From contig JAFYXW010000013.1 of assembly GCA_017557865.1 (NCBI GenBank), forward strand, positions 1-62,438: a stretch of 62,438 bases of DNA, written 5' to 3'. The translations under genes were made by a program, and so were the position numbers. A model generated the notes under the pieces. It was not told the DNA's origin. It saw nothing but the letters and a program-made list of their open reading frames with translations, and ran no database searches. This document shows positions 1 to 5,330 of this stretch, piece by piece. The DNA comes from Candidatus Saccharimonadota bacterium. Its GTDB lineage: Bacteria; Patescibacteriota; Saccharimonadia; Saccharimonadales; Saccharimonadaceae. Each line of letters opens with the position of its first letter. Within the stretch, counting starts at the first letter, position 1.

Positions 1-1
1 C

Positions 2-358
2 GAAGTCCCATGCGTAGACAACGTTCACGAAGGCCCATTCGAAATTAAAATCAAATTTACCGACGACCTCGCCGGATTTAAGGCCTACAAATTTGTAAAC
101 GTCGAAATAGACGAAAACGGCAACGCTACCGTCGGCGAAACTGTCGAACTCACTCTTGTAGATGGCTATCTAGTTGGCACGCTCCCACATCTTAGTGGCT
201 ACGCCTTGATTGGATCAAATAATGTCTCCGCTCCAGATACAGGCTCCTTCCAGTCTTTTACCGACGCCGCGGCGATCTTCCCATTCCTCTCGATTCTTGG
301 CCTAGCCGTCTTCGCCGGTCTAGCCTTTGCATTGAAAAAAGCCACCACTAAAATATAG
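2..358 (+). CDS. C-terminal end of a membrane-anchored surface protein (partial)
   Basis: The window opens inside this frame, and 118 codons remain before a TAG stop. The visible part is a beta-rich, Thr/Val/Asn-containing extracellular-type segment. It is followed by an APDTGSF motif, then a hydrophobic stretch (AAIFPFLSILGLAVFAGLAF) and a short basic tail ending KKATTKI. This order of PxTG-like motif, membrane span and basic tail is the layout of a sortase-type or C-terminal membrane anchor. The first motif residue is Ala rather than the canonical Leu, so sortase processing is an inference. The N-terminus and the bulk of the protein lie outside the window, so its binding role cannot be judged. 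The stop lies two bases before the next gene, suggesting co-transcription. Confidence 0.8.
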   Translation, partial: EVPCVDNVHEGPFEIKIKFTDDLAGFKAYKFVNVEIDENGNATVGETVELTLVDGYLVGTLPHLSGYALIGSNNVSAPDTGSFQSFTDAAAIFPFLSILGLAVFAGLAFALKKATTKI

Positions 359-360
359 CT

Positions 361-915
361 ATGATAGAAACCATTATTGTCACAGTAATTATCATCATCG
401 TTGGCACAGCCGCACATTTTCTTTACGATCTTACCAACCATAACAAATTTATAGGTCTTTTTGCCGCCGTCAACGAAAGCACATGGGAACACATCAAAAT
501 TGCTCTCACTCCAATTCTACTTTGCGGGCTTTACGACGGTTTTATCTACGGCCAAAATCCAAACTATTTCCTCGCTAAATTCACTTCGCTCATTACACCG
601 ATTATATTTATCCCGTGCATTTTTTACGGCTACAAATTCATTTCGAAAAAACCAATTTTGCCAATCGACATTCTCACATTTTGTGTAGCGATTTTCCTCA
701 GCCAATTCTTCTTTAAACTGATTATCGATGCGCCAGCCATTCCATACATCTGTGAATATCTCGCCACCATTGGTGTCTTTGCCATTTTTGCCGCTTACTC
801 CACTCTCACTTTAATGCCCCTAAAAACTTTCCTTTTCCGCGACCCAATTTCTCACAAATTCGGCTTCCAAGCCCACACCGAAACTTTCAACATTTTTAAA
901 AAGAAGAAAAAATAA
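361..915 (+). CDS. DUF6512-type integral membrane protein
   Basis: A 184-residue protein that is mostly hydrophobic with about five predicted membrane spans. The first is residues 4-20. After it comes the family-like signature HFLYDL, then FAAVNESTWEHIK at about residues 33-47. That signature is what I associate with DUF6512, a small multi-span family of unknown function. The C-terminus is a lysine run (KKKKK), probably cytosolic. It starts two bases after the upstream stop with no clear Shine-Dalgarno, so translation is probably coupled to the surface-protein gene before it. No enzymatic motif is visible. The family name is a recollection, so function stays unknown. Confidence 0.75.
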   Translation: MIETIIVTVIIIIVGTAAHFLYDLTNHNKFIGLFAAVNESTWEHIKIALTPILLCGLYDGFIYGQNPNYFLAKFTSLITPIIFIPCIFYGYKFISKKPILPIDILTFCVAIFLSQFFFKLIIDAPAIPYICEYLATIGVFAIFAAYSTLTLMPLKTFLFRDPISHKFGFQAHTETFNIFKKKKK

Positions 916-977
916 CATAGCCTATATTCCGAAGGCGTTTTGTTTGGCGACATTTGCCAATACTACTATTTCCAGAA

Positions 978-1898
978 TTAAGCCAAAAACCCATTAATAA
1001 TTTGCGCCACGGCTTGTTCTTCATAAAGCCCGAGCGTCATAAGCTTCTCAATTTGCTCGCCTGCAATCTTGCCAATAGCGGCCTCGTGAATTAACTCCGC
1101 ATCAAGATTTCGGGCGTCAAGGGACGGCACAGCAAGCACCTGAGCCTCATCCATCAAAATAGCATCACATTCAGAATGCCCACGACATTTTGAATTGCCG
1201 ATAATGTTAGACGAAAACTTTTGTTTTGATTTGTCACGCGCAACGGCACGAGAAACAATATCGACCCTAGAATCATCACCGTTCACACTCACATTTATTT
1301 CGCTATTTACAGTCTGGCGGCCTTCAGAAAAAGTCTTTTCATGCACAATCACATCAGACCGTGCACCCAGCTCGACAGTAGTTATACGCTCAGTAGAATC
1401 AACGCCCTTTATCTGCTCAAGCTCAAGTTCCACAGAACTATCATCTTTTACAAAAACTTCTGTTTTTGGATTCAAGATTTTGCCCGCTCCCGCACCCATG
1501 CCGTAATGTTTTTCGATATACTTCACTTTACAGTTATTCCCCACATGAAAAGTGTGTACGCCATTGTGTACAGATTTTTTCGCGCCACAGTTATAAATAC
1601 CACACCCCGCCACAATAGTGACATCAGCACCGTCTTCAATATAGAAATCATTATAAACAACCTCTTTTAGCCCAGTCTTACTAATGATCACCGGGATGTG
1701 CACGGCTTCATTTCGAGTTTTACCAGAAATAAATATCTCTAATCCCTTTTTATCTGGGCGAATTTTTACGTCAATATTCTCACTACTACTGCGGCTAATA
1801 GATTTTCCATTAACACGAAAATTGTAAGCCCCTTCCGGAATGCCATCAATCCCAGCGACAGTTTTTAAAACTTGTTTTTCGATTTCATCAAGTTCCAT
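978..1898 (-). CDS. sufB: SufB/SufD-family Fe-S cluster scaffold
   Basis: A 306-residue protein of the SufB/SufD core family. It has the beta-helix-like central part (SVELELEQIKGVDSTERITTV, then KSKQKFSSNIIGNSKCRGHSECDAILMDEA) and the helical C-terminus typical of SufB/D (AELIHEAAIGKIAGEQIEKLMTLG). It is short, because the long N-terminal domain of classical SufB (about 470 residues) is absent. Its role would be scaffold for iron-sulfur cluster assembly in the cytosol together with the SufC ATPase. The start lies one base after the sufC stop, so the two genes form an operon. No SufS, SufU or SufE gene adjoins. The short length and two-gene layout resemble the minimal SUF-like (SmsCB) arrangement described in archaea and some anaerobic bacteria. 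SufB versus SufD cannot be separated by eye. Confidence 0.88.
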   Translation of the reverse strand: MELDEIEKQVLKTVAGIDGIPEGAYNFRVNGKSISRSSSENIDVKIRPDKKGLEIFISGKTRNEAVHIPVIISKTGLKEVVYNDFYIEDGADVTIVAGCGIYNCGAKKSVHNGVHTFHVGNNCKVKYIEKHYGMGAGAGKILNPKTEVFVKDDSSVELELEQIKGVDSTERITTVELGARSDVIVHEKTFSEGRQTVNSEINVSVNGDDSRVDIVSRAVARDKSKQKFSSNIIGNSKCRGHSECDAILMDEAQVLAVPSLDARNLDAELIHEAAIGKIAGEQIEKLMTLGLYEEQAVAQIINGFLA

Positions 1899-1899
1899 A

Positions 1900-2568
1900 T
1901 TAATCTTTTACCCTCCCGTGCGAAAGCACAATGGTTCTATCTGCCATCTCAAGAATTTTTGCATTATGAGAAATGACAATAATTGTAGATTCACGATAAG
2001 TTTTCTTAAGTTCCTTTAAAGAATCGAGAAGATTATCGAGACTCCACATATCAATACCAGCTTCTGGTTCATCAAATATCAAGATTTTTGCCGAACTGGC
2101 ACGTGCAAAAACAGACGCAATCTCGATTCGCTTTAATTCGCCACCCGAAAGAGATGCATTTACCTCACGCGTTAAATACTCTTTTGGGTCTAGTCCAACT
2201 TGCTCCAAGAACTTAGCATTCTTTCCATCAAATTTACCATCAAGCACATCCTCTCCGGTAGCCGCTACCTGCAAAAGACTTGCCACAGTTACACCTTTAA
2301 ATCTTACTGGAGTTTGAAAAGCATATACAACCCCGAGCTGAGCACGCTCAGAAATTGATAAATCCGTAATATCCTTTTCACCCAAAAAAATCTTTCCAGA
2401 AGTAGGCTTAATAAGCCCCATGATAATCTTAGCAAGAGTAGATTTTCCGCTGCCGTTCTCGCCAGTAATAGCGACAAACTCGCCAGCAGAAAAATCAATA
2501 GAAACATCAGACAAGATAGTCTTTTTCTCTGGCCCCAATTTACACTCTATATTTTTGATAGCCAACAT
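1900..2568 (-). CDS. sufC: SufC, ABC ATPase of the Suf Fe-S assembly complex
   Basis: A 222-residue soluble ABC ATPase. Visible motifs are Walker A GENGSGKST, signature LSGGELKRIEIA and Walker B ILIFDEPEAGID, with the SufC-type continuation DSLKELKK and the HNAKIL H-loop. It energises cluster assembly on the SufB-like partner encoded immediately downstream. I chose the ATG at 2568 (MLAIKNIECKLG) because the upstream in-frame codons cross the tRNA-derived repeat and give a non-family extension. Ten bases before this ATG sits TATAAT on the minus strand (2579-2584) and no Shine-Dalgarno is visible, so the mRNA is probably leaderless or nearly so. Confidence 0.93.
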   Translation of the reverse strand: MLAIKNIECKLGPEKKTILSDVSIDFSAGEFVAITGENGSGKSTLAKIIMGLIKPTSGKIFLGEKDITDLSISERAQLGVVYAFQTPVRFKGVTVASLLQVAATGEDVLDGKFDGKNAKFLEQVGLDPKEYLTREVNASLSGGELKRIEIASVFARASSAKILIFDEPEAGIDMWSLDNLLDSLKELKKTYRESTIIVISHNAKILEMADRTIVLSHGRVKD

Positions 2569-2595
2569 AGTGAATATAATTATAGCATAAAAAAA

Positions 2596-2613
2596 TGGTG
2601 ATCCGGGAGGGGC
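2596..2613 (-). repeat. Copy of the tRNA-Lys 3' end
   Basis: Eighteen bases identical to the 3' end of tRNA-Lys at 2678-2695 (CCA tail, 3' acceptor strand and start of the T-arm), lying about 80 bases downstream of the real tRNA. The match stops abruptly inside the T-arm. On the minus strand it is followed by a T-tract and the sufC -10 box. It could be a remnant of a second tRNA copy or of a past integration at the tRNA end. Confidence 0.75.
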
Positions 2614-2650
2614 AGGGATCCTCGTTGGCGAAGCCCGAGGGTTCCCAAAC

Positions 2651-2670
2651 AAAAAAGCTCCAACTGGAGC
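2651..2670 (-). terminator. Rho-independent terminator after tRNA-Lys
   Basis: On the minus strand a six-base-pair stem (GCTCCA / TGGAGC, two-base loop) is followed directly by six Ts, seven bases after the tRNA CCA end. It should end the tRNA-Lys transcript before sufC. Confidence 0.8.
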
Positions 2671-2677
2671 AAGTTCG

Positions 2678-2754
2678 TGGTGATCCGGGAGGGGCTCGAA
2701 CCCTCGACACCAAGCTTAAGAGGCTCGTGCTCTAACCAACTGAGCTACCGGACC
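2678..2754 (-). tRNA. tRNA-Lys (anticodon CUU), CCA encoded
   Basis: On the minus strand the sequence folds as a complete cloverleaf. The acceptor GGTCCGG pairs with CCGGATC (one G-U), the D-stem is GCTC/GAGC, the anticodon stem CGAGC/GCTTG carries the loop CTCTTAA (anticodon CTT), the T-stem is GAGGG/CCCTC with TTCGAGC, and the discriminator is A followed by an encoded CCA. It reads lysine AAG codons. A promoter is proposed at 2843-2871, giving an approximately 80-base 5' leader that contains a long palindrome, and a terminator lies just downstream. Partial copies of both tRNA ends flank the gene. Confidence 0.95.
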
Positions 2755-2834
2755 GAGTGAGTACAATAACGAAAACTCGTTTTCGTTATTGTACGAACGA
2801 GGGAACGGAAAGCGCGAAGCGCTTACCGGACCGA
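2746..2834. repeat. 11-bp direct repeat of the tRNA 5' end flanking a 67-bp insert
   Basis: The sequence TACCGGACCGA occurs at 2746-2756 (the 5' end of tRNA-Lys plus two bases) and again at 2824-2834. The 67 bases between them hold a perfect 34-base palindrome and a smaller hairpin (agcgc-gaa-gcgct). The arrangement resembles a small palindromic element with a target-site-like duplication. It may equally be the decayed remains of a tandem tRNA. Confidence 0.6.
2761..2794. repeat. Perfect 34-bp palindrome upstream of tRNA-Lys
   Basis: Two 16-base arms (gtacaataacgaaaac and its exact complement) flank a two-base centre. It lies in the proposed 5' leader of the tRNA-Lys precursor and would form a very stable hairpin in RNA. 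No T-tract follows, so it is not an ordinary terminator. Confidence 0.9.
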
Positions 2835-2842
2835 CTCCCATT

Positions 2843-2871
2843 ATTATACCACCAAACTCTCTATTTTACAA
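2843..2871 (-). promoter_or_regulatory. Probable sigma-70-type promoter for tRNA-Lys
   Basis: On the minus strand TTGTAA is followed after 17 bases by TATAAT. Transcription would begin near 2836 at GGGAG and run through the duplicated tRNA 5' fragment and the palindrome into the tRNA. It overlaps the 3' end of the small gene ending at 2861. Confidence 0.65.
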
Positions 2872-3073
2872 TATGCTTTTCCCCGCCGGTCAAATGCCAG
2901 TGGTTGCCATATTCACACTTGTACACAGACAGCCCGCTGATTTTGTGGTCGTACTCCGCTACCTTGGCGGCCGCCTCGGCCTCTTCACGCGTAGCATAAC
3001 AAATCTTCTGGGTTTCGCCAACCCAGCATTTTTTTGGTTCGTAAATCTGATTTTTGTAATTCATTTTTGCCAT
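2861..3073 (-). CDS. Small Cys/His-containing conserved hypothetical protein
   Basis: A 70-residue soluble protein, MAKMNYKNQ..., with the pattern KCWVGETQKICYATREEAEAAAK and a C-terminal YKCEYGNHWHLTGG. It has three cysteines and two close histidines (C16, C25, C53, with HWH at 58-60) and is acidic/alanine-rich in the middle. The ending resembles small proteins in which a YxCxYCxxWHLT-like motif follows a helix, but I cannot name a family or function. TATAAT on the minus strand (3081-3086) sits seven bases before the ATG with no Shine-Dalgarno, so a leaderless mRNA is likely. The upstream gene ends at a strong terminator just before this promoter. Confidence 0.7.
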   Translation of the reverse strand: MAKMNYKNQIYEPKKCWVGETQKICYATREEAEAAAKVAEYDHKISGLSVYKCEYGNHWHLTGGEKHIVK

Positions 3074-3087
3074 TTATTATATTATAC

Positions 3088-3113
3088 AAAAAATTGCTCC
3101 CCTGGGGGAGCAA
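3088..3113 (-). terminator. Rho-independent terminator for the 3118-4213 gene pair
   Basis: On the minus strand a nine-base-pair stem (TTGCTCCCC / GGGGAGCAA) is followed by six Ts, a few bases after the stop at 3118. The T-tract runs straight into the -10 box of the next gene. Confidence 0.88.
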
Positions 3114-3117
3114 TTAA

Positions 3118-3624
3118 TTAGCGGTGCTTCTTGTCAACTGTAACGTTAAAGAATTTTGGAGAAGCTTCTAATGCTTCCTGAATTATCTGGCCAGCATACT
3201 TCATATAATCATATTTTGCCTTTTTATACTCACCCTGGGGGCCGAAAATCAATTTAAATTTGATAAAGCCCTGGCCAACATACGCTGAAGGCGTTGGACG
3301 ACTACGAATAGAATTAAAATCGAAATAGACTTCCAACCATTCTTTCTGTTCATAGAAAGAATTTATATCCACTGAGTCGATGTCGGTTTGTTCATCCCTC
3401 GGGTTCCCAATATAGTTAATCAAATAATACTCTTTTTTGTCGCCCTCCACTAAACAAAACACAACTTCAAAACGAAAAGCCTCCCAAGTATCACAAATTA
3501 CATCGGATCTACTAAGCAATGGATTGATTATGGTCTCGAGAACAGCATCTCTCTCATCACTATTCGAAAATAGTACACTATGACGCGCCTTCTCCTCTAT
3601 TTTCGCAACAACATTATGCTTCAT
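3118..3624 (-). CDS. Hypothetical protein, second gene of an accessory pair
   Basis: A 168-residue soluble protein with no recognised domain. I chose the ATG at 3624 (MKHNVVAKIEEKARHS) because AAAGGAGGG lies nine bases upstream; the longer frame would run into the upstream gene. The start overlaps the 3' end of that gene by 11 bases, so translation is likely coupled. The sequence is mixed alpha/beta with aromatic-rich middle parts (KEYYLINYIGNPRDEQ, KEWLEVYFDFNS) and a helical C-terminus. There are no signal peptide, membrane span or catalytic motif. It may be distantly related to its upstream neighbour, since both carry a segment running from a conserved E/D-R into a helix and a beta strand, but this is a weak impression. 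Confidence 0.75.
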   Translation of the reverse strand: MKHNVVAKIEEKARHSVLFSNSDERDAVLETIINPLLSRSDVICDTWEAFRFEVVFCLVEGDKKEYYLINYIGNPRDEQTDIDSVDINSFYEQKEWLEVYFDFNSIRSRPTPSAYVGQGFIKFKLIFGPQGEYKKAKYDYMKYAGQIIQEALEASPKFFNVTVDKKHR

Positions 3625-4213
3625 CTTCCGTGCCCTCCTTTTCATCGCAATCTTCGTCGCAATCTTCGTCGCAAAATTCCGAATAAACAACATCGTAAAA
3701 ATACACCGGGAAAAAGCTGACTACGTTTTCGATTTTCTCGCTAAAGTCGTTGTAAACCTCTGTCCGATGAGCAGGGGCAAACTCGTCGAAATCGTCAATT
3801 TCAGCGTATTTTGCCTTGATAGTGAGTTTCAACGGCTTAGCATCGCGCTCACCAAGTACATCTCCACTACCCTTAAAGAAATATCCGTCGTCCTCTAACA
3901 TGGCTTCCAAAAGGTTTTCGGAACCCCTGTCATCTTCAACGGCGTACTCTACTTCGAGAGTGGATTTTTCTTCGCCAAGAAGAATTTCTGCACAGACATT
4001 GAGCGCAACTTTGTCTTTCCTGAAGTCGAAAACAGTAGCATGAGCCGCCGTAATTACTCCATTCATAATAGCATAAAGGTCTTGTATAATCCTGGATTCA
4101 TAGGGGCCTAAGCTATTCTCTACTGAGCCTACATATACTGCATTCATCTTAAAATTGTGAAATGCGGCTTTAGGAAACTGTTCAAAAATAAGTTTGTTAC
4201 GTTTTACTGCCAT
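3614..4213 (-). CDS. Hypothetical protein with acidic Cys-Asp-Glu tail
   Basis: A 199-residue soluble protein without a recognised domain. The C-terminus carries a tandem acidic repeat (DEDCDEDCDEKEG), written in DNA as a repeated gcgacgaagatt-type unit, and ends EDEA. The middle is strongly acidic (AVEDDRGSENLLEAMLEDDG). AGGTGAT lies just upstream of the ATG, and a TTGAAA-17-TATAAT promoter at 4273-4301 gives a leader of about 55 bases. It forms an operon with the overlapping downstream gene. The cysteine-acid tail could bind metal, but that is a guess from composition alone. Function unknown. Confidence 0.75.
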   Translation of the reverse strand: MAVKRNKLIFEQFPKAAFHNFKMNAVYVGSVENSLGPYESRIIQDLYAIMNGVITAAHATVFDFRKDKVALNVCAEILLGEEKSTLEVEYAVEDDRGSENLLEAMLEDDGYFFKGSGDVLGERDAKPLKLTIKAKYAEIDDFDEFAPAHRTEVYNDFSEKIENVVSFFPVYFYDVVYSEFCDEDCDEDCDEKEGTEDEA

Positions 4214-4272
4214 AGATAATCACCTACTTTCTAAAATTCTAGGGCCTAAAAAATGACCCTCTACTTTATATT

Positions 4273-4301
4273 ATTATAACATGTTTTTATCTATATTTCA
4301 A
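4273..4301 (-). promoter_or_regulatory. Promoter for the 3118-4213 pair
   Basis: On the minus strand TTGAAA, 17 bases, TATAAT. The -35 lies inside the end of the CmpB-like gene, a sign of tight packing. Confidence 0.7.
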
Positions 4302-4889
4302 CCCTATTCCGCGGTAAAAGTCCATCGCGGTAGGGAGATTCAGATTTTTACAGATTAGATTCCCGAGTTCATCTATCATTACCAGACTAAATAAGGTGAT
4401 AGCGAGGACAAGAAATGCACGCCGGCTCATCGTGCGCGCAAGTTTAATACAAAACGGCATAATAAGGTATGTAAGAATCAGCGCAGATACGCCAAAGAAC
4501 AGCACGCTTCTAAGGCACACAAAGCCACCGATGTTGCCAAAATTCCAAATCTCGTTATTATAATCCCAGTAGCGCGTGCCGTTGCCAATCGTGTAAACCA
4601 GCCAGCCCGCGGTGAGCTCTAGAAGCCCCGTCGTGACTACAGAAATCAAAAACACCGCCCACGGATATTTGCGCAGCCGCCACGTAGTTGCAAGAATTAA
4701 AAGCGCACCAATCGCATAAATATTAATCCACGGCAAAAAGTTCCCTCCCTCCATATAGAACTCCTTGGCCCCGCCATCAAGAAAATAAAAGAAAAATTCG
4801 TACACCCACCCGAAGAACCCACCAATCACCACCACGAGCATCAAAACCCCAAGCTTCTGCCACTTATCCAACTTTTTGATTTTGGTCAT
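4287..4889 (-). CDS. CmpB-like (PF06541-type) six-span membrane protein
   Basis: A 200-residue integral membrane protein with about five or six hydrophobic helices. Its motifs match the family often labelled putative ABC-transporter type IV CmpB: FFGWVYEFFFY near the N-terminus, LPWINIYAIGALLI, LLELTAGWLVY and the characteristic RYWDYNNEIWNFGNIGGFVCLRS. No ATPase partner is adjacent, so a transport role is only a family label. TATAAT on the minus strand (4896-4901) is six bases from the ATG and there is no Shine-Dalgarno, which fits a leaderless transcript. Confidence 0.82.
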   Translation of the reverse strand: MTKIKKLDKWQKLGVLMLVVVIGGFFGWVYEFFFYFLDGGAKEFYMEGGNFLPWINIYAIGALLILATTWRLRKYPWAVFLISVVTTGLLELTAGWLVYTIGNGTRYWDYNNEIWNFGNIGGFVCLRSVLFFGVSALILTYLIMPFCIKLARTMSRRAFLVLAITLFSLVMIDELGNLICKNLNLPTAMDFYRGIGLKYR

Positions 4890-4929
4890 GTTTATATTAT
4901 AACATACCCGTGCCTCACCTCTGTTATTC

Positions 4930-4958
4930 TTGACTTTTTAACCAAAGTGTGCTATAAT
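4930..4958 (+). promoter_or_regulatory. Near-consensus promoter for the 5008 gene
   Basis: TTGACT, 17 bases, TATAAT. This is one of several near-perfect promoters in front of small accessory genes in this window. Confidence 0.85.
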
Positions 4959-5007
4959 ATATAGTATAACTGTAGGCCCCAGGATTAGAGAAAGAGAGGT
5001 AAACGCT

Positions 5008-5289
5008 ATGGGAATGCCTAAAGAATTAAAAGTTGAAATGAGTGATTATGGTTATCGTATGGTTCTTGACACCGCAAAACAGTACTGCGCGCAGGAAGAA
5101 CCCCACTGGCACCTTTGCAAGAACGGCAGAAGAGTTGGTCAGATCTCTGCATATGGTACATGGACAGAATATCCTTCTACGGATGTTAGTTCAAAAATGA
5201 TCAGAGAAGCAGAAGACTTAACCAGACAGTATTCATCAACAATCATTGATTACTACCGTTACAATAAAGAAAACGGTGCAGATTACTAA
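5008..5289 (+). CDS. Small soluble hypothetical protein
   Basis: A 93-residue protein, MGMPKELKVEMSDYGYRM..., rich in aromatic and charged residues (EEPHWHLCKNGRRVGQISAYGTW). It has no signal peptide or membrane span, and I do not recognise a family. It is transcribed alone from a strong promoter and closed by a strong terminator. GAGAGG lies about nine bases before the ATG. The monocistronic, strongly expressed, Shine-Dalgarno-led layout matches other accessory hypotheticals in the window. An EEPHWHL-type segment also faintly recalls the HWHL ending of the 2861-3073 protein. Confidence 0.72.
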   Translation: MGMPKELKVEMSDYGYRMVLDTAKQYCAQEEPHWHLCKNGRRVGQISAYGTWTEYPSTDVSSKMIREAEDLTRQYSSTIIDYYRYNKENGADY

Positions 5290-5303
5290 AATTCAATATC
5301 GTA

Positions 5304-5329
5304 AGCCACGACAAAAGTCGTGGCTTTTT
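5304..5329 (+). terminator. Rho-independent terminator after the 5008 gene
   Basis: Nine-base-pair stem AGCCACGAC / GTCGTGGCT with an AAAA loop, followed by Ts. It directly abuts the end of the convergent res gene. Confidence 0.92.
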
Positions 5330-5330
5330 G

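Noticed and set aside
199-492. Minus-strand frame at 199-492
   Set aside because: Antisense to the surface-protein tail and DUF6512 start. Composition is not protein-like.
2761-2794. Rho-independent terminator at the 34-bp palindrome
   Set aside because: No T-tract follows on either strand, and it lies between a promoter and the tRNA.
2757-3121. Plus-strand frames over 2757-3121
   Set aside because: They cross the palindrome, the tRNA-Lys promoter and a terminator, and have no family features. The minus-strand 2861-3073 protein is more plausible.
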